From contig JAESUZ010000756.1 in the NCBI GenBank assembly GCA_017311185.1, positions 1,488,001-1,552,000 of the forward strand: a stretch of 64,000 bases of DNA, written 5' to 3'. Numbering within the stretch: the first letter of the stretch is position 1; the number at the start of each line of letters is the position of its first letter. A program made the position numbers and the translations under genes. The stretch comes from Proteles cristata cristata. Lineage: Eukaryota > Chordata > Mammalia > Carnivora > Hyaenidae. This document shows, piece after piece, positions 1-12,935 of the stretch. The notes below the pieces were generated by a model, which saw only the letters and a list, made by a program, of their open reading frames with translations, was not told the origin of the DNA and did not search any database.

Positions 1-94
1 GTCAGTGACTGCTTTAGAATGTGCTGTTTGGTCCTGTGACTTGTTGGAGAGAGACACATGTATGTACGTATGTATTTTTTTCCCTCCCAACTAG

Positions 95-171
95 GCTTTA
101 AAAGCTGGGAAGAAAGTGAAACTATCTCATGAAGAAGTTATGCAGAAAATGGGTGAACTCTTTGCCCTGAG
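95..171 (+). CDS. RMND1: RMND1 coding exon (fourth from last)
   Basis: A polypyrimidine tract and AG at 93-94 precede an open segment that reads ALKAGKKVKLSHEEVMQK and then MGELFALR; a GTAGAA donor starts at 172. The exon is 77 bases, ending two bases into an arginine codon that the exon at 2788 completes. RMND1 is a nuclear-encoded mitochondrial inner-membrane protein of the DUF155 (RMD1/Sif2) family that supports mitochondrial ribosome function. This peptide lies in the C-terminal third of the family domain. Identification rests on matching the remembered mammalian RMND1 sequence and on the exact phase match with the next exon. Upstream exons lie outside the window. Confidence 0.93.
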
Positions 172-239
172 GTAGAATTTTCTCTGTAAATAAAATAATT
201 TCTGTATTTAACGGTCTGAAGGAAACACTCCTGTACTTG

Positions 240-425
240 TAGGGTAAAAAGCAAACGCGTACCCTGCTGGGGATCGCAGCTGTGTTCCGCCCCGGCTTGT
301 CAGCAGGCACAGCCCTCCCCGGGCAGGTCAGGGGCGCTCGGGCCGCACTAGGGACCCCACCGCGTGCGCAGGGACCCTGCTTCCTCTACGGTAAACGTAC
401 GTGAGGGGCCGCGGGAGATGGTCTC
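240..425. other. CpG-dense patch in an RMND1 intron
   Basis: About 180 bases directly after the exon at 95-171 are GC-rich and CpG-dense (for example CGCTCGGGCCGCAC and CCGCGTGCGCAGG), while the flanks are AT-rich. It ends where a LINE-1 3' fragment begins. It could be an orphan CpG island, an unmethylated intronic element, or a GC-rich part of an old repeat. I see no exon in it. Confidence 0.5.
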
Positions 426-454
426 TGCAGGGAGAAAGGTCTGTTCTAGAATTT

Positions 455-815
455 TGGTGATGGGCACTCTCGGGAAAACCATCTTAACTGCATCTAGAGA
501 GCATAATGCTAAGCAAAAGAAAGCTAGGCAGAGAAAGACAAATACCGTATGATTTCACTCATGTGGAATTTAAGAAACAAAACAAACGAACAAAGGACAG
601 AAAGACAGAAACCAAAAACTAGACTCTTAACTGTAGAGAACGGATGGGTGCTGGAGGGGAGCTGGTGAGGGGACGGGGCAGATAGGGGAAGGGGACTGAG
701 AATACACTTACATGACGAGCACGGAGTAACGTACAGAATTGTTCAGTCACCGTATCGTACACCTGATACAACACCGTAAACTACATTGGAATTAAAAAAT
801 ACATTTTTTTATCTT
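455..815 (+). mobile_element. LINE-1 3' end (carnivore-type), sense
   Basis: The block contains the typical carnivore L1 3' tail: AAATACCGTATGATTTCACT, a purine-rich GGGG/GAGG stretch, 'TCGTACACCTGATACAAC' and an ending GGAATTAAAAA. It is 5' truncated and diverged, and includes a little of the ORF2 end. It sits inside the RMND1 intron on the gene strand. Confidence 0.7.
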
Positions 816-948
816 AAAATAAATTTTTATTTTATAAATATTATAAATACTATTTTAAAATAAAGGATATATTTTAATTCCCATATATACAGAAGTGCTG
901 CCAGTTAAACTATGATACAATCCTTTTTTATCACAGAATTAACATTTT

Positions 949-1198
949 TTTTTTTAAGGCAAAGAAAGCACTTTATTTTTTTATTTTTATTTTTTAATGT
1001 TTTATTTATTTCTAGGAGAGAGAGAGACAGCGTGAGCAGGGGAGGGTCAGAGAGAGAGGGAGTCACAGACTGAAACAGGCTCCAGGCTCCGAGCTGGCAG
1101 TCAGCACAGAGCCCGACGCGGGCTCGAACCCACGAACCGCGAGATCATGACCTGAGCGAAAGTCGGACGCCCAACCGACTAAGCCACCCAGGCGCCCC
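949..1198 (-). mobile_element. Can-SINE (TCGCTTAGG-type), antisense
   Basis: This is a reverse-oriented tRNA-Lys-derived SINE: a T-run tail, GAGAGAGAGAC, GGGCTCGAACCCACGAACCG (B-box complement), then CCACCCAGGCGCCCC. A 15-base target duplication, CAGAATTAACATTTT, flanks it at 934-948 and 1199-1213, so the insertion is intact. Confidence 0.95.
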
Positions 1199-1213
1199 CA
1201 GAATTAACATTTT

Positions 1214-2929
<1,716 letters not shown>

Positions 2930-3189
2930 TGAGAAAGACACAACCCTGCTTATGATCTGTGTGACTGTGTGAAGAGGAATTTGAAATTTAAGTAAATGTG
3001 TTTCACTGTTTTTGGAGAAATCCCTTGTTTAACTTGTATTCAGATCTCCAGATTTCTCCTTCCCATCTGCTGTGTACACAGTTTCCAGCAATTTTCTTTA
3101 CTGCATCAAAGGATACTCTGATATTGCTCTGCAGACTAGATAAGATTAGTGAGAGTTTGAGGCCTGCTTCTCCAAGCTCTCAGGTCTCA

Positions 3190-3413
3190 AGCAAGAGTTC
3201 TTGGGTCCCGGAACTGTATTGGTGACAGCGAGAATAGAAAGGAATTCAAGGAAGAACCCTCAAAGATAAATCAAATAATTGGTAATGGGAGGCCAGAGAT
3301 AAGGGAACAGTCAAGGATGACTGATGTTTGCCTGAGAGTGACGGGTAGAAGATGGAGGTACATAGACAGGTGGGGACAGGGGGGGCGGAGGAGTGAAATT
3401 CAGGATATGTTGA
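3190..3413. repeat. Probable old interspersed repeat, family uncertain
   Basis: This purine-rich segment, continued after the SINE at 3651-3850, resembles widespread old mammalian repeats that read like 'gatgactgatgtttgcctgag'-type text. I cannot name the family with confidence. Confidence 0.3.
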
Positions 3414-3650
3414 GGGGCACTGGGGTGGCTCCGTTGGTTAAGCGTCCAGCTCTTGATTGCGGCCCAGGTCATGATCTCATAGTTTGTGAGACTGAGCCCT
3501 GAGTTGGACTCTGTGCTGACAGCCTGGAGCCTGCTTGGGATTCTCTCTCCCTCTCTTTCTGCCGCTTCCCCACATACATGTCCTGGCGCGTGCTCGCTCG
3601 CTCGCTCTCTCTCTCTTTCTCTCTCAGAATAAATACGCCTAAAAAAAAAA
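3414..3650 (+). mobile_element. Can-SINE, sense
   Basis: The head GGGGCACTGGGGTGGCTCC is followed by a degraded tRNA-like part, an expanded (GCTC)n/(CT)n segment at about 3590-3625 and an A-tail. Diverged target duplications, GATATGTTGA (3404-3413) and GATACATTGA (3651-3660), flank it. It is an older copy than the TCGCTTAGG type. Confidence 0.9.
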
Positions 3651-3944
3651 GATACATTGAGAGTAAGGGGCAAAGCATTTAGAAGCATGGAAACAAAATT
3701 GAGAAGAGTGACATAGGTGTGATGGGAGTGGGTGGAGGTGGTCATGGTAGAGATGGACCACGTGCAGAAGGAGGGTAGGAAGGAAAGTGGCATCGTGCGA
3801 CGTGTGCACATAGTCCTGTGACCTTTGATTACATTGATGTCCACGTGACCACGTGGTGGAGATGCAGATCTGTTCTGTCACCAGAGATCTTGTGCTGGTG
3901 ACAAGATCTAGTCCCACCACCTCCCCTCCCCCACCCTAGCCCCT

Positions 3945-5180
3945 GCCAGTGTGCTCTATTCTCCATAACTGTAAGTCGTTTTGAAACTGTTACATAAGTA
4001 GGATCATACAGTGTGCGACCTTTAAAACTGTTTTCACTGAGCACAAAGCCCTTGGATGCACCTAAGTTGATGCATGTGTCAGACCCTGCCCTCCTGTGCA
4101 TTCCTGAAACGTTTTTGGAGATTCTGTTTTGCTTTATCTGTCTCTGTGGTTTTTAGTATCTCTCTCAGCATAGATATTTAGTAGTTGCCCTAGATATTAT
4201 ATTACACATACATAGCTTATCACAGTCTGCTGGTTTTGACATTTTACCAGATTAACTCAGGTATAGAAATCTTCCACCCTTTACCCTCCACCATTTATGG
4301 TATCCTTGTCTTGACTTTATCCTTGCAGACATTGACCTCTCCATCGGTGGTACAGTTTTTGCTTCAGCCAATGAATGTAATTTAGAAAACTCAGGAGGAG
4401 AAGGAAATTCCAGTCCATTTACCTCTATTTTTGTTCTTTCTGTTGTTCTTTTTTTCCTTCGTGATATTCCAAGGTTGCTTTTATTGATTCTTTTCTGTTT
4501 CACAAACGTTCTTTGTCATTCCTTTAGGATAAATCTGCAGAAACAGACCTTCCTAATTTTCCTTCATGTGAGACTGACATTTCCCCAGCAGCTCTAGAAT
4601 TCTGGGGTGACTGTTCTCTGTCAGCACCCGAAAACTGCCGTGGCACCTCGTTCTGAGCTGCTTGGTCTCTGATGAGAAAGCCTGAATGTCAGCGCCTTTC
4701 TTGTTCCCACACACACTCGGGGCTCTGTTCACTTGTTTTCTGTTCTGGTTTGTCTCTGTCGTTCATATCGGGTCGTATCCATCGTTCGCCTTCGAGGTCA
4801 CGGGGTCTTTTCTTTCTTGCCTGTTCATATGGGGTCATATCCATCGTTCTGCCTTCAAGGCCGCGGATTCTTTCCTTTATCACCATTCTGCTGCTGACCC
4901 CATCACTGAGTTTTTTATTTTGCATATTGTACCTTTCAGTTCTAAACTTTTCATATGATTCTTCTTATGTTCTCTCTTTGCCGAGACTTTGGTTTTCTTC
5001 ATTTGTTTCAGGCACGTTTGTAATTGCTTATTGAAGTGGTTTCACGATGACTGCTTTAAAATCCTTGTCAGATCATTTCAGCATCTAATTTATCTTGATG
5101 TTAGCATCCATGGGTTGCCCGTTCCCTCCAACGAATTTAGTACCTTTAATTTCCTTCATTGCCTAAAGTGTCAGGCTATC
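3945..5180 (-). mobile_element. Old LINE-like fragments, antisense
   Basis: Text such as 'GGATCATACAGTGTGCGACC' (near 3992) and 'TTGGTCTCTGATGAGAAAGC' (near 4661) matches reverse-oriented segments of old mammalian L1-type elements. The whole block is T-rich and lacks open frames. An imperfect 62-base tandem duplication lies at 4761-4880. The assignment to L1 subfamilies is not possible by eye. Confidence 0.45.
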
Positions 5181-5489
5181 ACCTCTGCCTGTATGGGCAT
5201 CTTCCAGCAGAGGAGAGGAGAGTTCCCATTGGCCAGGGAAAGAGGCCCACCCTAAACCGTGTTGCTTTTAGCTAACGCAAAGATTCATCAATGATACCAT
5301 ATAATTCAAAGTTCAGTGGCCTCCAGTATGGTTTTAGATACTAAATGTCTAACTAGACAGGGTTTGGCAATCCAGATGTCCGGTCAGACATGGAAAACAT
5401 CGGACTTGCATAGTTGGGGGCTGTGTGTACAGGCTGAAGGTCCCGGGGCTATAAAAGGGATGCCAGACGCTTCACAGAGTTGGGGGATC

Positions 5490-6030
5490 TCCTGTGGTTA
5501 GCTATCACTGCGAAAACAATTGTTGCAAAACTGAGTGGCTTCAGACAGCACTTACTGACTTAGGGTTTTGTGGGTCCGGATCCCGGGTCCAGCTCAGCCA
5601 GGGCCTCCAGCTCTCACAAGGCTGCAGTAATCTCCAGGGTCAGCTGGGAAGGCAAACTTCCCAGTCCACCCATGTGCTGTCGACAAGATTCACTTCCTCC
5701 CAGGCTGTTGGGCTGAAGCCTCAGTTCCTCCTGAGCTCTTGGCCAGAGGCCTCCCTCCGTTCCCGGCTCCCTCGTCGTCTCCATAGAGCAGGCAGCTTGT
5801 TTCATCGGGGCGAGCGGGTGAGAGAGGGCGGCAGAGCACTGCCAAGACAGACTCCTAGTGTTTCCTGACCTACTCGCGGTGATTACATCCTGCTCGCTTT
5901 TGCATTATTCTTTTTGTTGGACACAAGTCACGAGGGGAGCCCACAGTCCAGGGGAGGGGACCTCACAAGGGTGTGAATTCCAGGCGACAAGGATCTTTGG
6001 GTGGCGTCTTAGAAGTCTGCCTGACCTAGG
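5490..6030. repeat. Old interspersed repeat, family not named
   Basis: The layout GTTGCAAAACTGAGTGGCTT, then a GC-rich body, then 'GTCACGAGGGGAGCCCACAG' and a final GGTGTGAATTCCAGG resembles a dispersed mammalian repeat. Related text recurs at about 10255-10530 and 12480-12740 in the same intron. I recognise the pattern but not the family name. Confidence 0.4.
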
Positions 6031-6067
6031 CTTCAGGTTTTGAAAAAGGCGAAGAACAGTTTTTGTT

Positions 6068-6190
6068 GTTTTTTTTTACAAATAGTTTATTGTCAAGTTG
6101 GTTTCCATATAACACCCAGTGCTCATCCCCACAAGTGCCCTCCTCCCTGCCCATCCCCCCCTCCCCCCCACATCCATCAGTCCTGGAGAA
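6068..6190 (-). mobile_element. LINE-1 3' end fragment, antisense
   Basis: The sequence TTTTTTTTACAAATAGTTTA, followed by TTGTCAAGTTGGTTTCCAT and a C-rich run, is the reversed 3' end of a young carnivore L1. The same sequence starts the elements at 17725 and 59483. This copy is only about 120 bases long, a heavily 5'-truncated insertion. Confidence 0.85.
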
Positions 6191-7513
6191 CATTTTATAA
6201 GCCCACTCGGTAAGCACTGGGACCCACGTCGTCCTCACACTGCTGCGACTTTGATGATCCCCTCCTTCCGGCTACCAGAGGCACTGCCACTTGGCTTCGG
6301 CAAGGTTGATAACAAACAAGTGATCTGATCTTTTGTGTCTGTTCTCACTGTTCAAGATGGAATTTTTGGCATCAGGTCTACAGTCGAGGACACCTTGAAC
6401 AACGAATACCTTGACAACCAAGTGGACAACCAGATGGTCAGGTGCAAGCATAGGAAAACTACCAGTGAGAACAGAAGGGCTGTGTAGACTCATCTCTCTC
6501 CACTCATAGGATGCTCAGTGTACTCTTTCTTCCAGTAGTGAGGCCAGTTTGAGATTGAGTCTCTCCATGAAAGGATTGACATGTAACCACTGTTACACAT
6601 CAGCAGTTGGGACGCACTGCTGCTAACCAGTCTCTAGAACCCTAGACCCATGGAGAAAGCCCTGTGCTGTGCCAGCTAGACGAGGCACCAATCCCTGCGG
6701 GTGGCTGTATTTATAGCTCCAAGATTTAAAATCTACTTTGAGAAGAAGTAAAACTGAATTCATTCACAGACACAGGATCTTGTATGTAGAATGTCCTACA
6801 GAATCTATAAAAAAGCTACAAGAACTAACTAGTAAATTTCTCGAGACTACAAAATCCAAGATCACGATGTGAAAATAACTTTCTTTATATCACCAAAAAA
6901 CAATTGGAGATGAAATATTTGAAATACCATATACAATAGTATCAAGACCTCAGATTATTTAGGAATAAAATTTAAAACAAAAGATCTGTACCCTGAAAAC
7001 TACAAATGATGGCTGAGAAATTAAATGAATACATATCCCATGTTTGTAGAACAGAGAAGACTCAATATTATAAAGATGTTACTTCTGGAAGTTGATCTGT
7101 AGATTTCAACTCAACCCTAAGCAAAATGTCAGCAGGCTTTTTAAAAATTTATTTTAGAAGTAACAAGCTGATTTTAAAATGCAAGGGGACTAGACTGGCC
7201 AAACCAAGTCTGAAGAAAGGACAGAGTTGTAGGACTTGCATTATGTGATTTTAAGACTGCAGTAAATCAGGCTACAGTAATCAAGACATTTGACTATTGG
7301 CCTAAGAATAGACATATAGATTAATGCAACAGAATAGAGTTCACACACAGACCTGTACACATGTAGGTAATTGATGTTTTTTCTTAGGTGATTGACTTTT
7401 GACAAATATAAATCAGTTCAATAATGAAGGGATAGGATTTTCAACAAAGGGTGCTGTAATAATTGGGATAGCCATAAGTAAAAACAAAACAGAACAACTA
7501 AAAACCACAACTA

Positions 7514-7726
7514 GGGGGTCCCGGGGTAGCTCCGTTGTTTCAGCATCCAGCTCTGGATTTCAGCTCAGGTCAGGTCATGATCTCACTGTGAGATGGAGCC
7601 CCGCCTCAAGTCCGGAGCCAGGCTCCATGCTGACAGCACCGAGTCTGCTTGGGACTCTCCCTTTCTCTGCCCCTCCGTGCTTGCACTTGCACACTCACTC
7701 GCTCTCAAAAAAAAAGAAAAAAAAAA
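7514..7726 (+). mobile_element. Can-SINE inside an L1
   Basis: The head GGGGGTCCCGGGGTAGCTCC is mutated relative to the usual GGGGCGCCTGGGTGGCT. The tRNA-derived body, TGCTTGGGACTCTCCC and an A-rich tail are clear. It splits the L1 ORF2 remnant. Confidence 0.85.
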
Positions 7727-8187
7727 CTCCATCCTTTACTTTACAGACATAGATCGGAGACCTAAATATAAAAATGAAACTTATAAAACTTTAGGAAGAA
7801 AATACAGAACAGCCTCCTGACATTCTTAGGAAGGCAAAGATTTCTTAGGGGAGGGGGGGAAGAAAGCATGAGCCTTGGGGGGAAAACTTGGGAGGTTGAA
7901 CTTGATCAAAACTAAAAACTACTGCTGCTTGAAAGACATTGCTAAGTATGCAAAAGGCAAGCCCCCGCCTGGGAGGAAACATTCTCAGCATGGATTCCTG
8001 ACAAAGGACTTATCCAGAATATGCAAAGAACTCTTTCTATTCAGTAATAAAAGGACAGCCCAGTTTTTGAAATGGGCGAAAGATTTGGACACCTCTCCAA
8101 AGAAAAGAACGCAAGTGGCCATATGAACATGAAAAGACGTTCAGCATCCTTGTTCACCAAGAAAGTGCACATTAGAACCACAATGTG

Positions 8188-8404
8188 AGGAGCACTCAGT
8201 TGGTTAAACATTCCACTCTTGACTTCAGCTCAGGTCATGATCTCATGGTTTGTGAGTTCGGGCCCCTCATCGGGCTCTGCACTGTCAGCGCTCTGCGCTG
8301 TCAGCGTGGAGGCTGCTTGGGATTCTGTCTTCCTCTCTTTCTGCTCTTCCCCCATTGCTGTCTATTTCCATCTCTTTCTTCAAAAAAAAACAAAACAAAA
8401 CTTT
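8188..8404 (+). mobile_element. Can-SINE inside an L1
   Basis: The 5' head is shortened to AGGAGCACTCAGTTGG, then the body TCATGATCTCATGGTTTGTG follows, with a small duplication of the CACTGTCAGCGCTCTGC segment, and an A/C-rich tail. Flanks AACCACAATGTG and AAACTACGATGTG form a diverged target duplication in the L1. Confidence 0.85.
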
Positions 8405-9094
8405 AAAAACTACGATGTGGTATCTCTACACACCCATTAGAATGGCTGAAATTTAAAAGACAAACAACATGTGTTAGTGAGGATGTGGAGCAATTGGAAC
8501 TTTCATTCCTTGGGGGAATATAAATTGGTACAGTGGCTTGGCTTCTCCTTGTCTGACGAGAAGACTCAACACTTCCACTCCTGAGTATTTTACCCACCCC
8601 TAAGGAATGAAAACATGCGTCCTCAACTGTTTTGTACACAAATGTTCATAGCAGCTTTATTCATAATAGCCCCAGACCGGAAGCAGTCAGGTGGTGCCCA
8701 TCAGTAGGTGAATGGGTGAACAAGTTGCGGTATATCCATACAGTGGAATACCACTCAGCAGTAATAACAGTTAGTGCCTGCTAACACGTCACAACGTGGA
8801 TGAGTATCAGAATCCTTATGCTGAGTGACAAATCTAGACACAAAACAGTTGAGCTGTATTTATGGGATTTAAGGAAGTAGAATCTGTAGTTACAGAAAGT
8901 GCATCAGTGATTCCCTGGAGCTCGGGATGGGGTAGGGGGATGGGCCTCAGTTTCCAAAGGAGCACAAGGGAACCTTCTGGGGGGATGGAAACATTGTGGG
9001 GACAGTTACAGGGGTATCAGTTTGCCAAGTCTTCCAATTGTATACTTAGAAAGGCTGCATTTTATTGTATGTGAATTATGCCTCAGTGAAGTTA

Positions 9095-10045
9095 ACTTGA
9101 AAATAAAGCCTCTTGTGAGAATTCTTTAATGACAGACTAAACAAAAACATCAATGTGGATGAGACACATTTCACCGGGGATGAATTGGAGAGCATTCAGT
9201 TACTGTTCTTGGGTGTCTCTTTTTCTCTTGGAATGGAGACTTCTGGTGGAATCATGATCGTTGTGATGGGGTATAAAGTCATTGCCACCAAGCAGATGCA
9301 GACCTTCTCTGCCTCTTCTGATAACCAGCCTGCTGTGCTTAATTGAGTAAATAAAAGTGATTTAGCAATAGCCAAGATAACTGGCTGCTTGGAAGCCAGA
9401 GATCGGACATCCTTCCCCACCCCATGCTGTCTTCCCTCAAATCACGGTGCTATGATGTCGATGCCCACCATGTCCTTCACATGTCCCTTGTGGAAAAGAG
9501 TACACATGGTCACCAATTATGAAGTATCAAGATACACAGAAGTATTAAGTATCAAGATAAGGATGTCTTTCAAGAACTTAATATGAACACTAAGTTCAAC
9601 AGGAAACCCATAGGTGAAGATGAGAAATGTCAAAGGGGGATCCATAATGAAGACAGGAGCGCAGTAAAATAATCAACTAGCTGGACAAGAATCAAAGTGC
9701 TAAGAAGGAAGGGAAAACCTGGAGAAAGTGCCTGTGCGTCGTCACTCTGCTAAACCAGGAGGGCACCTCAGGGTTTCCCCGAGCACGGAGCCCCTCCAGT
9801 GGGGACACCATTGGAAAGTTGACTGTGCAGCCCAGAGAGCAGGCAGGGTAGGTCCATTCAGTCCCCAAATTGGGAAAGGCCTGGAACAAGCCAGTTCTGT
9901 GGCAGTTCTTTAAAAACTCATACGAACTATATAGAACGACAGTACTACCGGCTTCTCAGCCCTTAATCGAGTACACAGGGAAAATGCATGCATTTCAGTT
10001 AATCAGAATAAGGGTCTATTTAAATTGTGCACCATCACTGGTACA
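9095..10045 (+). pseudogene. HSPA8-like (HSP70) processed pseudogene, 5' truncated
   Basis: From 9119 a frame reads EFFNDRLNKNINVDE and then IQLLFLGVSFSLGMETSGG and TKQMQTFSASSDNQPAVL. This follows the HSP70 substrate-binding boundary (DFFNGKELNKSINPDEA..., SLGIETAGGVM, TKQTQTFTTYSDNQPGVL in HSPA8). About 11 codons (VAYGAAVQAAI region) are missing, and a stop lies at 9344-9346. DNA-level likeness goes on without a frame: 'AATCAACTAGCTGGACAAGA' (9670s) matches the INWLDKN region, and 'TTCTGTGGCAGTTCTTTAAA' (9895) and 'CTATTTAAATTGTGCACCAT' (10015) resemble the HSPA8 3' UTR. No introns interrupt it. No poly(A) tail or clear target duplication was seen. It is non-functional. HSPA8 is the best match from memory; HSPA1/HSPA2 origin is less likely because of the UTR likeness. 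Confidence 0.8.
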
Positions 10046-10254
10046 GCACTAGCTTATGTTCTTTCAAATTGATGGGATTTGATTCATTTGGTACTTTGGG
10101 ACCAGGACCATCTCTGGTTTCATTTTGCCTGATGAGCCCCAGCAGCACATCCTAGGAAAGGTCTGCATCAGGTCTGCGCCTTTGTGCTTCTGGAGTACTC
10201 GGACGCGTCTCCCGGGGCAGCCCTTCACACAGCGCACCTTTGTGTTCAGATTAC

Positions 10255-10530
10255 ACGTGCAGACCGCGTCCCTGCTGAGCTCCCGCTTCCTGCTTTGTGG
10301 ACAGCCACCTTCTCAGCGTGCCCTCACGTGGCAGGAGGAGAGGGTGCTGTCTAGTGTCTCTTCCTCTTTGTGGAAGGACACTAATTCCATCATGGGGCCC
10401 CACCCTCATGACCTCATGTGCGCCTGATCACCTGCCAAAGGCCCCATCTCCAAATACCATCACCTTGGGAGTTAGGGTTTCACCATAAGAATTTTAAGGG
10501 GGACACAAACACTAATTCCATAATACCAGC
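10255..10530. repeat. Old interspersed repeat, family not named
   Basis: The segment has the well-known dispersed text CCCCACCCTCATGACCTCAT and CCCCATCTCCAAATACCATC, ending in GGGGGACACAAACACTAATT. It resembles the repeats at 5490 and 12480. Transposon class is not certain from sequence alone. Confidence 0.5.
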
Positions 10531-11890
10531 AGTCCCTGAAAATCCACTTTAATTTTTCTTTAGGAGCTAAAATTCAAGATTCATTTTAATTATCTTTACA
10601 AATTACACATTTCTGCCATATCTTTATTGGATTCTATGTTGGGAACTGGGGCAAAGTAGCTAAAAGTAGAAGTAGCAGTGTATTAGGGGGAAAGGGACTT
10701 CTATGAAATTGGAGCTACACCCATGGGATTCTCCTCTCCTTCCTTAAAACACAGCAGCAAAGGGGACAGAAGCTACTTGCCCCCTAAATATCTGCATATA
10801 TATTGGGCACAACAGAGAGGGATGGCCCAGGGCTGATGGCCCAGAGGGCAAGCAGGGTATGTAGATTGGGACATCTAGTAGGTAAGTGCCTTCTAAGCAT
10901 GGTGGTGGGTTTGAACTGCATTTCGTTGTATATGGTGGATTTGGATGTTCTGTTTCTGAAGACTCCTTACATAGCAACTAAAACTTACGCTCCCCAGAAC
11001 TCCTTTGGTAACTGACAATTTTTATGGAACTCCTCACATTCCATTAAATTAGTCTCCCCAATAGCATAGGTGCCCTATGATATTACTGTTGCCACCTAAG
11101 TGGCTTGACTGAGTCATTACAGCTCATTGTTCTTCATCTCCCAGTCCCACTCTGAGCCCCCTTTGGTGCTAACCTTCCACACAAGTTACCAAGCATTCCT
11201 GAAAGTTCCCAAACTGCATGCTAAGTAGTTTCCTAAGAAAATACCATGCCAAAGGCAGTTAAGACTAGTTGAATTTTGTGAAGATTATTTAGAAGGAGAT
11301 AAAAGAATCTAACGTTCCTTAGTGCGCTCCATGCAGTGCTGGGCCTGTACGTGACACACACACAGAATTAAGAACTGGTGCTGCCCTTGACCAAGCCTTA
11401 CAGTCTTATAAGAAGATGTACAGAACAAAAAGGGTTAGTGGTAGTGTCAGGAAAAAGCTGTTCCTTCCTCCAGTTTGTTGTTGGGTTTTTTCCTAGAGGA
11501 AAGAATCTTGAGAAAAATAAGAATCGGCACGAGGCGTGCCAAAAGCTGTCCAAAAATTTGAGGATGGAGGCAAAGTCATTTCATCTGGTGTTAGAGGTCA
11601 GTGGGAAAGTCAGAGAGGGGTTACGGAAGTGCAGTCGGGCCAGGAAAGCCCCTGTTGGGCCCTTGGGCACCCCCAGTCAGTCAGCGTCCCCCAAAATCCT
11701 GCCGTGGGTTCTCTCCTCAGGCTGCCTGCTCCGTGAGTGCCCTTGTTCTCTTCCGTGCCTTCCCACGCCCATTTCTTCCTGGTGCTTTCCAAATAAGTGT
11801 CGCTGCCCTCGGTTTCCTGTTTGCCTTCCAGCTGTTATCACCGCCTGCTAAATCTCCCACATCTTGCACATTCCTGAATCTCCCGGCAGC
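10531..11890. other. RMND1: RMND1 intron, no gene seen
   Basis: This is largely unique or very old sequence with short random open frames. It contains an (AC)n tract near 11356. I see no splice-flanked exon. Confidence 0.6.
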
Positions 11891-12035
11891 CCTTCTGTGT
11901 GTCCCTGCACACTAGTGTGGAGGCTCCCTGCGATCAGAGACCAGCATGTTCCTCTTGCCCGTTATATTCCCAGTGCCTGGCGAGGCCTCACAGAGAGCAC
12001 GTGCTCAGTAAATATTGGTAAAATTAATCCGTGAT
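11890..12035 (+). repeat. L2-type LINE 3' end
   Basis: The text 'CCCAGTGCCTGGCGAGGCCT' and 'GTGCTCAGTAAATATTGGTA' is the diagnostic 3' end of an ancient L2 LINE, in sense orientation. Confidence 0.6.
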
Positions 12036-12479
12036 TAAGATTGCAAGACGGACGCCAAGGCATTCTCCCAGAAGGCACTGAAGCTTCCCTGTTCTCCACT
12101 TCAGCTCGTAGCAGGACTACCGGCCTCAGCCAGAAACCTGACCTGCACGGTGGTTTCCTCCTCCCTCCCTCCACGTCCAGTCACAACAGCCTTCCATTTT
12201 CCCCTACGAGTCATTCATTCATTGACAGATTCTTCTTGCAAGTCCATATGACGGGCCCTGGGGGGGGCATACTGACCCCCCCTTCAAGCCCCCGCCTGTA
12301 ACACTCCTCCCTCTGCCACTCACCAGACCCTTTAGCTGAAAGGCAGAGATGCGTCCGTCTTACTGGCCACTCCGTCTCCTCCGCCCAGCACAGTATAGTA
12401 AATACATTTGAAGACTGAACCAAGGTCCCCGCGTTGCCCGCAGAAAAGAAACCCAACATTACAGCGCAGTGCGGTAGGT

Positions 12480-12745
12480 TCCTCTCGTTGCTGTAACAAG
12501 TGCAGGCTGGCTTAGCACAAGTGTATTACAGAGTCCGCGGGAGGTCACTGAGCCAAAGTCAAGGCGTGGCAGGGCCGCCTTCCTTTCAGGAGGCTCTGGG
12601 CAGAAGGCTCTTCCTTGCCTTGGCATTGATTCCACATGCGATCACAGCTCTCCTTCGCCAGGTCGTGTGCATAGGTCCCAGGGATTGGGGCGTGAATATC
12701 CTTGGGGGAGCATTAGCTGTGCCTACCACATGTGGTCGACAGCAT
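12480..12745. repeat. Old interspersed repeat, family not named
   Basis: It opens with CGTTGCTGTAACAAGTGCAG and GGCTGGCTTAGCACAAGTG, the same layout as the repeat at 5490. A younger SINE inserted just after it. Confidence 0.35.
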
Positions 12746-12767
12746 CTCTCAGTTTGGCACTAACTTA

Positions 12768-12935
12768 CCTTTTTTTTTTTTTTAATTCATGTTTTGAGAG
12801 AGAGCGTGAGTGGGGGAGGGGCAGAGAGCAGGGTCTGCTGTCAGCACAGAGCCGGGGGTAGGGCTCAAACCCACAAATCACAAGATCATGACCTGAGCCA
12901 ATGTCAGATGCTTAACTGAGCCACTCAGGTTCCCT
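12768..12935 (-). mobile_element. Can-SINE, antisense, short
   Basis: A T-run tail, GAGAGAGCGTGAGTGGGG and CCACTCAGGTTCCC (mutated head) identify it. The 12-base target duplication GGCACTAACTTA is at 12756-12767 and 12936-12947. The middle part between the GAGA tail and the tRNA part is shortened. Confidence 0.9.

Larger units (their letters stand above)
6740..9095 (+). mobile_element. LINE-1 3' part (ORF2 end and 3' UTR), sense, interrupted by SINEs
   Basis: Fragments of L1 ORF2 are readable in several frames. Around 7875-8126 a frame reads NLIKTKNYCCLKDI and FLKWAKDLDTSPKK, which matches the conserved C-terminal ORF2 segments. Near 8690-8780 the text 'GAATACCACTCAGCAGTAAT' is the typical ORF2 end. 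The element ends near CCTCAGTGAAGTTAACTTG. Two SINEs (7514-7726 and 8188-8404) split it. Many stops and frameshifts mean it is dead. Confidence 0.75.
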
